A DNA stretch of 64,000 nucleotides from Parietaria judaica (taxonomy: Eukaryota; Streptophyta; Magnoliopsida; Rosales; Urticaceae), in contig OX940863.1 of assembly GCA_954871525.1 (NCBI GenBank), forward strand, positions 44,440,501 through 44,504,500, in the 5' to 3' direction. Shown here one piece after another: positions 1-12,700 of this stretch (position 1 is its first letter; the number at the start of each line of letters is the position of its first letter). A program made the translations under genes and the position numbers. The notes under the pieces were generated by a model. The model searched no databases. It was not told the DNA's origin and saw nothing but the letters and a program-made list of their open reading frames with translations.

Positions 1-31
1 TGTTATAAATTGGTTTAGTTTTGGCATTAAA

Positions 32-88
32 TTTTTTTGGAGCTCTCTTTAAACCCAGTTTCAACAATTAATGCGTGCTCCAAAAAAA
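32..88. other. Inverted repeat in the monomer (12-bp arms, 33-nt loop)
   Basis: The left arm TTTTTTTGGAGC (32-43) is perfectly complementary to the right arm GCTCCAAAAAAA (77-88), with 33 bases between. The same dyad is present in nearly every monomer. Variants with GGAGATCTC lose the inner G-C pair but usually gain a T, so a stem of about 12 pairs remains. Single-strand extrusion could form a hairpin or cruciform at this point about every 361 bp. Whether it forms, or binds a protein, cannot be told from sequence. Confidence 0.8.
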
Positions 89-322
89 ACTGAGTGTTTT
101 TTCCATTTTACGCGAAAGAACCCTAATAAAACGATATTTTAAACAAAAATTGAACTTCCAAATGCTAAATAATGTGTAATTGTATCACATTTACTTATTT
201 TAATCCCTAAATAGCGAAGCACTATCTCGTAGTTTCTATATGAAGCCGTTAATGGGTTAAAATCTTTACCGAAAAGTGTTAAAAATTGGTTTTCTTGCGA
301 GAGCAAATACGATCCGTTCTTG

Positions 323-349
323 ACGAAATTTGAGTTGCTAGACTTTCGT
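323..349. other. Minor inverted repeat in the monomer (6-bp arms)
   Basis: ACGAAA (323-328) and TTTCGT (344-349) are complementary across a 15-base loop, and most copies keep them. Copies with GACAAAA or TTTTGTTAG break one arm without a matching change in the other. This argues against selection for the stem. Confidence 0.4.
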
Positions 350-360
350 TAGGGTGGTAT

Positions 361-3300
361 TGTTATAAATTGGTTTAGTTTTGGCATTAAATTTTTTTGG
401 AGCTCTCTTTAAACCCAGTTTCAACAATTAATGCGTGCTCCAAAAAAAAAACTGAGTGTTTTTTCCATTTTACGCGAAAGAACCCTAATAAAACGATATT
501 TTAAACAAAAATTGAACTTCCAAATGCTAAATAATGTGTAATTTTATCACATTTACTTATTTTAATCCCTAAATAGCGAAGCACTATCTCGTAGTTTCTA
601 TATGAAGCCGTTAATGGGTTAAAATCTTTACCGAAAAGTGTTAAAAATTGGTTTTCTTGCGAGAGCAAATACGATCCGTTCTTGACGAAATTTGAGTTGC
701 TAGACTTTCATTAGGGTGGTATTGTTATAAATTGGTTTAGTTTTGGCATTAATTTTTTTTGGAGATCTCTTTAAACCCAGTTTCAACAATTAATGCGTGC
801 TCCAAAAAAAAACTGAGTCTTTTTTCCATTTTACGCGAAAGAACCCTAATAAAACTATATTTTAAACAAAAATTGAACTTTCAAATGCTAAATAATGTGT
901 AATTGTATCACATTTACTTATTTTAATCCCTAAATAGCGAAGCACTATCTCGTAGTTTCTATATGAAGCCGTTAATGGGTTAAAATCTTTACCGAAAAGT
1001 GTTAAAAATTGGTTTTCTTGCGAGAGAAAATACGATCCGTTCTTGACGAAATTTGAGTTGCTAGACTTTCGTTAGGGTGGTATTGTTATAAATTGGTTTA
1101 GTTTTGGCATTAATTTTTTTTGGAGATCTCTTTAAACCCAGTTTCAACAATTAATGCGTGCTCCAAAAAAAAAACTGACTGTTTTTTCCATTTTACGCGA
1201 AAGAACCCTAATTAAACGATATTTTAAACAAAAATTGAACTTCCAAATGCTAAATAATGTGTAATTGTATCACATTTACTTATTTTAATCCCTAAATAGA
1301 GAAGCACTATCTCGTAGTTTCTATATGAAGCCGTTAATGGGTTAAAATCTTTACCGAAAAGTGTTAAAGATTGGTTTTCTTGCGAGAGCAAATACGATCC
1401 GTTCTTGACGAAATTTGAGTTGCTAGACTTTCGTTAGGGTGGTATTGTTATAAATTGGTTTAGTTTTGGCATTAAATTTTTTTGGAGCTCTCTTTAAACC
1501 CAGTTTCAACAATTAATGCGTGCTCCAAAAAAAAACTGAGTGTTTTTTCCATTTTACGCGAAAGAACCCTAATTAAACGATATTTTAAACAAAAATTAAA
1601 CTTCCAAATGCTAAATAATGTGTAATTGTATCACATTTACTTATTTTAATCCCTAAATAGCGAAGCACTATCTCGTAGTTTCTATATGAAGCCGTTAATG
1701 GGTTAAAATCTTTACCGAAAAATGCTAAAAATTGGTTTTCTTGCGAGAGCAAATACGATCCGTTCTTGATAAAATTTGAGTTGCTAGACTTTCGTTAGGG
1801 TGGTATTGTTATAAATTGGTTTAGTTTTGGCATTAATTTTTTTTGGAGATCTCTTTAAACCCAGTTTCAACAATTAATGCGTGCTCCAAAAAAAAACTGA
1901 GTCTTTTTTCCATTTTACGCGAAAGAACCCTAATTAAACGATATTTTAAACAAAAATTGAACTTCCAAATGCTAAATAATGTGTAATTGTATCACATTTA
2001 CTTATTTTAATCCCTAAATAGCGAAGCACTATCTTGTAGTTTCTATATGAAGCCGTTAATGGGTTAAAATCTTTACCGAAAAGTGTTAAAAATTGGTTTT
2101 CTTGCGAGAGCAAATACGATCCGTTCTTGACGAAATTTGAGTTGCTAGACTTTCGTTAGGGTGGTATTGTTATAAATTGGTTTAGTTTTGGCATTAAATT
2201 TTTTTGGAGCTCTCTTTAAACCCAGTTTCAACAATTAATGCGTGCTCCAAAAAAAAAACTGAGTGTTTTTTCCATTTTACGCGAAAGAACCCTAATAAAA
2301 CGATATTTTAAACAAAAATTGAACTTCCAAATGCTAAATAATGTGTAATTTTATCACATTTACTTATTTTAATCCCTAAATAGCGAAGCACTATCTCGTA
2401 GTTTCTATATGAAGCCGTTAATGGGTTAAAATCTTTACCGAAAAGTGTTAAAAATTGGTTTTCTTGCGAGAGCAAATACGATCCGTTCTTGACGAAATTT
2501 GAGTTGCTAGACTTTCATTAGGGTGGTATTGTTATAAATTGGTTTAGTTTTGGCATTAATTTTTTTTGGAGATCTCTTTAAACCCAGTTTCAACAATTAA
2601 TGCGTGCTCCAAAAAAAAACTGAGTCTTTTTTCCATTTTACGCGAAAGAACCCTAATAAAACTATATTTTAAACAAAAATTGAACTTTCAAATGCTAAAT
2701 AATGTGTAATTGTATCACATTTACTTATTTTAATCCCTAAATAGCGAAGCACTATCTCGTAGTTTCTATATGAAGCCGTTAATGGGTTAAAATCTTTACC
2801 GAAAAGTGTTAAAAATTGGTTTTCTTGCGAGAGAAAATACGATCCGTTCTTGACGAAATTTGAGTTGCTAGACTTTCGTTAGGGTGGTATTGTTATAAAT
2901 TGGTTTAGTTTTGGCATTAATTTTTTTTGGAGATCTCTTTAAACCCAGTTTCAACAATTAATGCGTGCTCCAAAAAAAAAACTGACTGTTTTTTCCATTT
3001 TACGCGAAAGAACCCTAATTAAACGATATTTTAAACAAAAATTGAACTTCCAAATGCTAAATAATGTGTAATTGTATCACATTTACTTATTTTAATCCCT
3101 AAATAGAGAAGCAATATCTCGTAGTTTCTATATGAAGCCGTTAATGGGTTAAAATCTTTACCGAAAAGTGTTAAAGATTGGTTTTCTTGCGAGAGCAAAT
3201 ACGATCCGTTCTTGACGAAATTTGAGTTGCTAGACTTTCGTTAGGGTGGTATTGTTATAAATTGGTTTAGTTTTGGCATTAAATTTTTTTGGAGCTCTCT

Positions 3301-3974
3301 TTAAACCCAGTTTCAACAATTAATGCGTGCTCCAAAAAAAAACTGAGTGTTTTTTCCATTTTACGCGAAAGAACCCTAATTAAACGATATTTTAAACAAA
3401 AATTAAACTTCCAAATGCTAAATAATGTGTAATTGTATCACATTTACTTATTTTAATCCCTAAATAGCGAAGCACTATCTCGTAGTTTCTATATGAAGCC
3501 GTTAATGGGTTAAAATCTTTACCGAAAAATGCTAAAAATTGGTTTTCTTGCGAGAGCAAATACGATCCGTTCTTGATAAAATTTGAGTTGCTAGACTTTC
3601 GTTAGGGTGGTATTGTTATAAATTGGTTTAGTTTTGGCATTAATTTTTTTTGGAGATCTCTTTAAACCCAGTTTCAACAATTAATGCGTGCTCCAAAAAA
3701 AAACTGAGTCTTTTTTCCATTTTACGCGAAAGAACCCTAATTAAACGATATTTTAAACAAAAATTGAACTTCCAAATGCTAAATAATGTGTAATTGTATC
3801 ACATTTACTTATTTTAATCCCTAAATAGCGAAGCACTATCTTGTAGTTTCTATATGAAGCCGTTAATGGGTTAAAATCTTTACCGAAAAGTGTTAAAAAT
3901 TGGTTTTCTTGCGAGAGCAAATACGATCCGTTCTTGACGAAATTTGAGTTGCTAGACTTTCGTTAGGGTGGTAT
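361..3974. repeat. 5-monomer higher-order repeat, two nearly identical copies (361-2167 and 2168-3974)
   Basis: Five marked monomers occur in the same order twice. Markers in order: TTTTATCAC with TTTCATTAGG; AAAACTATATT with GAGAGAAAATACG; AATAGAGAAG with TTAAAGATTGG; AAATTAAACTTCC with AATGCTAAA and CTTGATAAAATT; ATCTTGTAG. Each copy is 1807 bp. The only difference I noticed is GCACTATCTC in the first copy against GCAATATCTC in the second, near 3114. Such similarity points to a recent tandem duplication of the whole five-monomer unit. Confidence 0.9.
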
Positions 3975-6900
3975 TGTTATAAATTGGTTTAGTTTTGGAA
4001 TTAATTTTTTTTGGAGATCTCTTTAAACCCAGTTTCAACAATTAATGCGTGCTCCAAAAAAAAACTGAGTCTTTTTTCCATTTTACGCGAAAGAACCCTA
4101 ATAAAACGATATTTTAAACAAAAATTGAACTTCCAAATGCTAAATAATGTGTAATTGTATCACATTTACTTATTTTAATCCCTAAATAGAGAAGCACTAT
4201 CTTGTAGTTTCTATATGAAGCCGTTAATGGGTTAAAATCTTTACCGAAAAGTGTTAAAGATTGGTTTTCTTGCGAGAGCAAATACGATCCGTTCTTGACG
4301 AAATTTGAGTTGCTAGACTTTCGTTAGGGTGGTATTGTTATAAATTGGTTTAGTTTTGGCATTAAATTTTTTTGGAGCTCTCTTTAAACCCAGTTTCAAC
4401 AATTAATGCGTGCTCCAAAAAAAAACTGAGTGTTTTTTCCATTTTACGCGAAAGAACCCTAATTAAACGATATTTTAAACAAAAATTAAACTTCCAAATG
4501 CTAAATAATGTGTAATTGTATCACATTTACTTATTTTAATCCCTAAATAGCGAAGCACTATCTCGTAGTTTCTATATGAAGCCGTTAATGGGTTAAAATC
4601 TTTACCGAAAAATGCTAAAAATTGGTTTTCTTGCGAGAGCAAATACGATCCGTTCTTGACAAAATTTGAGTTGCTAGACTTTCGTTAGGGTGGTATTGTT
4701 ATAAATTGGTTTAGTTTTGGCATTAATTTTTTTTGGAGATCTCTTTAAACCCAGTTTCAACAATTAATGCGTGCTCCAAAAAAAAACTGAGTCTTTTTTC
4801 CATTTTACGCGAAAGAACCCTAATAAAACGATATTTTAAACAAAAATTGAACTTCCAAATGCTAAATAATGTGTAATTGTATCACATTTACTTATTTTAA
4901 TCCCTAAATAGCGAAGCACTATCTTGTAGTTTCTATATGAAGCCGTTAATGGGTTAAAATCTTTACCGAAAAGTGTTAAAAATTGGTTTTCTTGCGAGAG
5001 CAAATACGATCCGTTCTTGACAAAATTTGAGTTGCTAGACTTTCGTTAGGGTGGTATTGTTATAAATTGGTTTAGTTTTGGCATTAATTTTTTTTGGAGA
5101 TCTCTTTAAACCCAGTTTCAACAATTAATGCGTGCTCCAAAAAAAAACTGAGTATTTTTTTCCATTTTACGCGAAATAACCCTAATTAAACGATATTTTA
5201 AACAAAAATTGAACTTCCAAATGCTAAATAATGTGTAATTGTATCACATTTACTTATTTTAATCCCTAAATAGCGAAGCACTATCTCGTAGTTTCTATAT
5301 GAAGCTGTTAATGGGTTAAAATCTTTACCGAAAAGTGTTAAAAATTGGTTTTCTTGCGAGAGCAAATACGATCCGTTCTTGACGAAATTTGAGTTGCTAG
5401 ACTTTCGTTAGGGTGGTATTGTTATAAATTGGTTTAGTTTTGGCATTAATTTTTTTTGGAGATCTCTTTAAACCCAGTTTCAACAATTAATGCGTGCTCC
5501 AAAAAAAAACTGAGTGTTTTTTCCATTTTACGCGAAAGAACCCTAATTAAACGATATTTTAAACAAAAATTGAACTTCCAAATGCTAAATAATGTGTAAT
5601 TGTATCACATTTACTTATTTTAATCCCTAAATAGCGAAGCACTATCTTGTAGTTTCTATATGAAGCCGTTAATGGGTTAAAATCTTTACCGAAAAGTGTT
5701 AAAAATTGGTTTTCTTGCGAGAGCAAATACGATCCGTTCTTGACGAAATTTGAGTTGCTAGACTTTCGTTAGGGTGGTATTGTTATAAATTGGTTTAGTT
5801 TTGGCATTAATTTTTTTTGGAGATCTCTTTAAACCCAGTTTCAACAATTAATGCGTGCTCCAAAAAAAAACTGAGTCTTTTTTCCATTTTACGCGAAAGA
5901 ACCCTAATTAAACGATATTTTAAACAAAAATTGAACTTCCAAATGCTAAATAATGTGTAATTGTATCACATTTACTTATTTTAATCCCTAAATAGCGAAG
6001 CACTATCTTGTAGTTTCTATATGAAGCCGTTAATGGGTTAAAATCTTTACCGAAAAGTGTTAAAGATTGGTTTTCTTGCGAGAGCAAATACGATCCGTTC
6101 TTGACGAAATTTGAGTTGCTAGACTTTCGTTAGGGTGGTATTGTTATAAATTGGTTTAGTTTTGGCATTAAATTTTTTTGGAGCTCTCTTTAAACCCAGT
6201 TTCAACAATTAATGCGTGCTCCAAAAAAAAACTGAGTGTTTTTTCCATTTTACGCGAAAGAACCCTAATTAAACGATATTTTAAACAAAAATTAAACTTC
6301 CAAATGCTAAATAATGTGTAATTGTATCACATTTACTTATTTTAATCCCTAAATAGCGAAGCACTATCTCGTAGTTTCTATATGAAGCCGTTAATGGGTT
6401 AAAATCTTTACCGAAAAATGCTAAAAATTGGTTTTCTTGCGAGAGCAAATACGATCCGTTCTTGACGAAATTTGAGTTGCTAGACTTTCGTTAGGGTGGT
6501 ATTGTTATAAATTGGTTTAGTTTTGGCATTAATTTTTTTTGGAGCTCTCTTTAAACCCAGTTTCAACAATTAATGCGTGCTCCAAAAAAAAACTGAGTCT
6601 TTTTTCCATTTTACGCGAAAGAACCCTAATTAAACGATATTTTAAACAAAAATTGAACTTCCAAATGCTAAATAATGTGTAATTGTATCACATTTACTTA
6701 TTTTAATCCCTAAATAGCGAAGCACTATCTTGTAGTTTCTATATGAAGCCGTTAATGGGTTAAAATCTTTACCGAAAAGTGTTAAAGATTGGTTTTCTTG
6801 CGAGAGCAAATACGATCCGTTCTTGACGAAATTTGAGTTGCTAGACTTTCGTTAGGGTGGTATTGTTATAAATTGGTTTAGTTTTGGCATTAAATTTTTT

Positions 6901-7224
6901 TGGAGCTCTCTTTAAACCCAGTTTCAACAATTAATGCGTGCTCCAAAAAAAAACTGAGTGTTTTTTCCATTTTACGCGAAAGAACCCTAATTAAACGATA
7001 TTTTAAACAAAAATTGAACTTCCAAATGCTAAATAATGTGTAATTGTATCACATTTACTTATTTTAATCCCTAAATAGCGAAGCACTATCTCGTAGTTTC
7101 TATATGAAGCTGTTAATGGGTTAAAATCTTTACCGAAAAGTGTTAAAAATTGGTTTTCTTGCGAGAGCAAATACGATCCGTTCTTGACGAAATTTGAGTT
7201 GCTAGACTTTCGTTAGGGTGGTAT
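3975..7224. repeat. Mosaic satellite stretch of nine monomers
   Basis: Monomers start at 3975, 4336, 4697, 5058, 5420, 5781, 6142, 6503 and 6864. They reuse the markers of the 5-monomer unit (ATTAAACTTCC, ATCTTGTAG, TTAAAGATT, AGAGAAG) without a fixed order. The copy at 3975 combines TTGGAATTAA, AATAGAGAAG, ATCTTGTAG and TTAAAGATT, which sit on different monomers to its left. The copy at 5058 adds AGTATTTTTTTCC and AAGCTGTTAATG, a marker pair that returns at 9391, 27085, 31783, 34676 and 35397. No gene or non-satellite sequence is present. Confidence 0.85.
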
Positions 7225-8668
7225 TGTTATAAATTGGTTTAGTTTTGGCATTAAATTTTTTTGGAGCTCTCTTTAAACCCAGTTTCAACAATTAATGCGT
7301 GCTCCAAAAAAAAACTGAGTGTTTTTTCCATTTTACGCGAAAGAACCCTAATTAAACGATATTTTAAACAAAAATTGAACTTCCAAATGATAAATAATGT
7401 GTAATTGTGTCACATTTACTTATTTTAATCCCTAAATAGCGAAGCACTATCTCGTAGTTTCTATATGAAGCCGTTAATGGGTTAAAATCTTTACCGAAAA
7501 ATGTTAAAAATTGGTTTTCTTGCGAGAGCAAATACGATCCGTTCTTGACGAAATTTGAGTTGCTAGACTTTCGTAAGGGTGGTATTGTTATAAATTGGTT
7601 TAGTTTTGGCATTAATTCTTTTTGGATATCTCTTTAAACCCAGTTTCAACAATTAATGCGTGCTCCAAAAAAAAACTGAGTCTTTTTTCCATTTTACGCG
7701 AAAGAACCCTAATTAAACGATATTTTAAACAAAAATTGAACTTCCAAATGCTAAATAATGTGTAATTGTATCACATTTACTTATTTTAATCCCTAAATAG
7801 CGAAGCACTATCTCGTAGTTTCTATATGAAGCCGTTAATGGGTTAAAATCTTTACCGAAAAGTGTTAAAAATTGGTTTTCTTGCGAGAGCAAATACGATC
7901 CGTTCTTGACGAAATTTGAGTTGCTAGACTTTCGTTAGGGTGGTATTGTTATAAATTGGTTTAGTTTTGGCATTAAATTTTTTTGGAGCTCTCTTTAAAC
8001 CCAGTTTCAACAATTAATGCGTGCTCCAAAAAAAAACTGAGTGTTTTTTCCATTTTACGCGAAAGAACCCTAATTAAACGATATTTTAAACAAAAATTGA
8101 ACTTCCAAATGATAAATAATGTGTAATTGTGTCACATTTACTTATTTTAATCCCTAAATAGCGAAGCACTATCTCGTAGTTTCTATATGAAGCCGTTAAT
8201 GGGTTAAAATCTTTACCGAAAAATGTTAAAAATTGGTTTTCTTGCGAGAGCAAATACGATCCGTTCTTGACGAAATTTGAGTTGCTAGACTTTCGTAAGG
8301 GTGGTATTGTTATAAATTGGTTTAGTTTTGGCATTAATTCTTTTTGGATATCTCTTTAAACCCAGTTTCAACAATTAATGCGTGCTCCAAAAAAAAACTG
8401 AGTCTTTTTTCCATTTTACGCGAAAGAACCCTAATTAAACGATATTTTAAACAAAAATTGAACTTCCAAATGCTAAATAATGTGTAATTGTATCACATTT
8501 ACTTATTTTAATCCCTAAATAGCGAAGCACTATCTCGTAGTTTCTATATGAAGCCGTTAATGGGTTAAAATCTTTACCGAAAAGTGTTAAAAATTGGTTT
8601 TCTTGCGAGAGCAAATACGATCCGTTCTTGACGAAATTTGAGTTGCTAGACTTTCGTTAGGGTGGTAT
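7225..8668. repeat. Tandem duplication of a 722-bp two-monomer unit
   Basis: Units at 7225-7946 and 7947-8668 appear identical. The first monomer of each carries AATGATAAATAATG, TTGTGTCAC, GAAAAATGTT and CGTAAGGG. The second carries ATTAATTCTTTTTGGATATC. A further copy of the pair lies at 9753-10474. Confidence 0.88.
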
Positions 8669-9752
8669 TGTTATAAATTGGTTTAGTTTTGGCATTAAAT
8701 TTTTTTGGAGCTCTCTTTAAACCCAGTTTCAACAATTAATGCGTGCTCCAAAAAAAAACTGAGTCTTTTTTCCATTTTACGCGAAAGAACCCTAATAAAA
8801 CTATATTTTAAACAAAAATTGAACTTCCAAATGCTAAATAATGTGTAATTGTATCACATTTACTTATTTTAATCCCTAAATAGCGAAGCACTATCTCGTA
8901 GTTTCTATATGAAGCCGTTAATGGGTTAAAATCTTTACCGAAAAATGCTAAAAATTGGTTTTCTTGCGAGAGCAAATACGATCCGTTCTTGACAAAATTT
9001 GAGTTGCTAGACTTTCGTTAGGGTGGTATTGTTATAAATTGGTTTAGTTTTGGCATTAATTTTTTTTGGAGCTCTCTTTAAACCCAGTTTCAACAATTAA
9101 TGCGTGCTCCAAAAAAAAACTGAGTCTTTTTTCCATTTTACGCGAAAGAACCCTAATTAAACGATATTTTAAACAAAAATTGAACTTCCAAATGCTAAAT
9201 AATGTGTAATTGTATCACATTTACTTATTTTAATCCCTAAATAGCGAAGCACTATCTTGTAGTTTCTATATGAAGCCGTTAATGGGTTAAAATCTTTACC
9301 GAAAAGTGTTAAAAATTGGTTTTCTTGCGAGAGCAAATACGATCCGTTCTTGACAAAATTTGAGTTGCTAGATTTTCGTTAGGGTGGTATTGTTATAAAT
9401 TGGTTTAGTTTTGGCATTAATTTTTTTTGGAGATCTCTTTAAACCCAGTTTCAACAATTAATGCGTGCTCCAAAAAAAAACTGAGTATTTTTTTCCATTT
9501 TACGCGAAAGAACCCTAATTAAACGATATTTTAAACAAAAATTGAACTTCCAAATGCTAAATAATGTGTAATTGTATCACATTTACTTATTTTAATCCCT
9601 AAATAGCGAAGCACTATCTCGTAGTTTCTATATGAAGCTGTTAATGGGTTAAAATCTTTACCGAAAAGTGTTAAAAATTGGTTTTCTTGCGAGAGCAAAT
9701 ACGATCCGTTCTTGACGAAATTTGAGTTGCTAGACTTTCGTTAGGGTGGTAT
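8669..9752. repeat. Three satellite monomers resembling 4336-5419
   Basis: Monomers at 8669, 9030 and 9391 carry AATGCTAAA with GACAAAATTTG; ATCTTGTAG with GACAAAATTTG; and AGTATTTTTTTCC with AAGCTGTTAATG. The same order is seen at 4336, 4697 and 5058, twelve monomers to the left, except that the first member here has AATAAAACTATA where the earlier one has AATTAAACG. This suggests a copied or retained ancestral block. Confidence 0.75.
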
Positions 9753-12700
9753 TGTTATAAATTGGTTTAGTTTTGGCATTAAATTTTTTTGGAGCTCTCT
9801 TTAAACCCAGTTTCAACAATTAATGCGTGCTCCAAAAAAAAACTGAGTGTTTTTTCCATTTTACGCGAAAGAACCCTAATTAAACGATATTTTAAACAAA
9901 AATTGAACTTCCAAATGATAAATAATGTGTAATTGTGTCACATTTACTTATTTTAATCCCTAAATAGCGAAGCACTATCTCGTAGTTTCTATATGAAGCC
10001 GTTAATGGGTTAAAATCTTTACCGAAAAATGTTAAAAATTGGTTTTCTTGCGAGAGCAAATACGATCCGTTCTTGACGAAATTTGAGTTGCTAGACTTTC
10101 GTAAGGGTGGTATTGTTATAAATTGGTTTAGTTTTGGCATTAATTCTTTTTGGATATCTCTTTAAACCCAGTTTCAACAATTAATGCGTGCTCCAAAAAA
10201 AAACTGAGTCTTTTTTCCATTTTACGCGAAAGAACCCTAATTAAACGATATTTTAAACAAAAATTGAACTTCCAAATGCTAAATAATGTGTAATTGTATC
10301 ACATTTACTTATTTTAATCCCTAAATAGCGAAGCACTATCTCGTAGTTTCTATATGAAGCCGTTAATGGGTTAAAATCTTTACCGAAAAGTGTTAAAAAT
10401 TGGTTTTCTTGCGAGAGCAAATACGATCCGTTCTTGACGAAATTTGAGTTGCTAGACTTTCGTTAGGGTGGTATTGTTATAAATTGGTTTAGTTTTGGCA
10501 TTAAATTTTTTTGGAGCTCTCTTTAAACCCAGTTTCAACAATTAATGCGTGCTCCAAAAAAAAACTGAGTCTTTTTTCCATTTTACGCGAAAGAACCCTA
10601 ATAAAACTATATTTTAAACAAAAATTGAACTTCCAAATGCTAAATAATGTGTAATTGTATCACATTTAATTATTTTAATCCCTAAATAGCGAAGCACTAT
10701 CTCGTAGTTTCTATATGAAGCCGTTAATGGGTTAAAATCTTTACCGAAAAGTGTTAAAAATTGGTTTTCTTGCGAGAGCAAATACGATCCGTTCTTGACG
10801 AAATTTGAGTTGCTAGACTTTCGTTAGGGTGGTATTGTTATAAATTGGTTTAGTTTTGGCATTAAATTTTTTTGGAGCTCTCTTTAAACCCAGTTTCAAC
10901 AATTAATGCGTGCTCCAAAAAAAAACTGAGTCTTTTTTCCATTTTACGCGAAAGAACCCTAATAAAACTATATTTTAAACAAAAATTGAACTTCCAAATG
11001 CTAAATAATGTGTAATTGTATCACATTTACTTATTTTAATCCCTAAATAGCGAAGCACTATCTCGTAGTTTCTATATGAAGCAGTTAATGGGTTAAAATC
11101 TTTACCGAAAAGTGTTAAAAATTGGTTTTCTTGCGAGAGCAAATACGATCCGTTCTTGACGAAATTTTAGTTGCTAGACTATCTTTAGGGTGGTATTGTT
11201 ATAAATTGGTTTAGTTTTGGCATTAAATTTTTTTGGAGCTCTCTTTAAACCCAGTTTCAACAATTAATGCGTGCTCCAAAAAAAAACTGACTGTTTTTTC
11301 CATTTTACGCAAAAGAACCCTAATTAAACGATATTTTAAACAAAAATTGAACTTCCAAATGCTAAAAAATGTGTAATTGTATCACATTTACTTATTTTAA
11401 TCCCTAAATAGCGAAGCACTATCTCGTAGTTTCTATATGAAGCCGTTAATGGGTTAAAATCTTTACCGAAAAATGTTAAAAATTGGTTTTCTTGCGAAAG
11501 CAAATACGATCCGTTCTTGACGAAATTTGAGTTGCTAGACTTTCGTAAGGGTGGTATTGTTATAAATTGGTTTAGTTTTGGCATTAAATTTTTTTGGAGC
11601 TCTCTTTAAACCTAGTTTCAACAATTAATGCGTGCTCCAAAAAAAAACTGAGTGTTTTTTCCATTTTACGCGAAAGAACCCTAATTAAACGATATTTTAA
11701 ATAAAAATTAAACTTCCAAATGCTAAATAATGTGTAATTGTATCACATTTACTTATTTTAATCCCTAAATAGCGAAGCACTATCTCGTAGTTTCTATATG
11801 AAGCCGTTAATGGGTTAAAATCTTTACCGAAAAGTGTTAAAAATTGGTTTTCTTGCGAGAGCAAATACGATCCGTTCTTGACGAAATTTGAGTTGCTAGA
11901 CTTTCGTTAGGGTGGTATTGTTATAAATTGGTTTAGTTTTGGCATTCAATTTTTTTGGAGCTCTCTTTAAACCCTGTTTCAACAATTAATGCGTGCTCCA
12001 AAAAAAAACTGAGTGTTTTTTCCATTTTACGCGAAAGAACCCTAATTAAACGATATTTTAAACAAAAATTGAACTTCCAAATGATAAATAATGTGTAATT
12101 GTGTCACATTTACTTATTTTAATCCCTAAATAGCGAAGCACTATCTCGTAGTTTCTATATGAAGCCGTTAATGGGTTAAAATCTTTACCGAAAAATGTTA
12201 AAAATTGGTTTTCTTGCGAGAGCAAATACGATCCGTTCTTGATGAAATTTGAGTTGCTAGACTTTCGTAAGGGTGGTATTGTTATAAATTGGTTTAGTTT
12301 TGGCATTAATTCTTTTTGGATATCTCTTTAAACCCAGTTTCAACAATTAATGCGTGCTCCAAAAAAAAACTGAGTCTTTTTTCCATTTTACGCGAAAGAA
12401 CCCTAATTAAACGATATTTTAAACAAAAATTGAACTTCCAAATGCTAAATAATGTGTAATTGTATCACATTTACTTATTTTAATCCCTAAATAGCGAAGC
12501 ACTATCTCGTAGTTTCTATATGAAGCCGTTAATGGGTTAAAATCTTTACCGAAAAGTGTTAAAAATTGGTTTTCTTGCGAGAGCAAATACGATCCGTTCT
12601 TGACGAAATTTGAGTTGCTAGACTTTCGTTAGGGTGGTATTGTTATAAATTGGTTTAGTTTTGGCATTAAATTTTTTTGGAGCTCTCTTTAAACCCAGTT

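Larger units (their letters stand above)
1..360. repeat. Representative satellite monomer (first copy)
   Basis: This copy shows the landmarks shared by the array. A T7 tract (32-38) runs into GGAGCTC (39-45). A matching GCTCC (77-81) runs into an A8 tract (82-89; 8 to 12 A in other copies). Further landmarks are the CpG-rich TACGCGAAAGAACCC, the AT-rich middle, and CGTTAGGGTGG near the 3' end (347-357). The typical 361-bp copy has 56 C and 58 G (31.6% G+C) and 13 CpG. Several A or T runs of four or more are spread along it, a common property of satellites associated with intrinsic bending. I see no obvious half-length or shorter internal periodicity. 361 is not a multiple of three, so no reading frame can continue from copy to copy. 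Confidence 0.95.

Noticed and set aside
349..354. TTAGGG in each monomer as telomere sequence
   Set aside because: It occurs once per 361 bp and never in tandem, so it is a chance hexamer within the satellite.
343..361. Possible CENP-B box at CTTTCGTTAGGGTGG
   Set aside because: Only the TTCG matches. The required A and CGGG core are absent on both strands.
5135..5165. Poly-A followed by poly-T tracts as terminators or polyadenylation signals
   Set aside because: These tracts are part of every monomer and sit in no transcription-unit context, so they do not support a terminator call.
7364..7612. 82-codon minus-strand open frame here and in 34 other monomers, up to 62617-62865
   Set aside because: The frame is open only because these monomers have CGTAAGGG. 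With the usual CGTTAGGG the same frame reads TAA after twelve codons. Monomer length is not a multiple of three, and changes between copies are often amino-acid altering, for example V to I, G to E and R to H. I see no initiation context, splice signals or domain. It is a by-product of repeat sequence.
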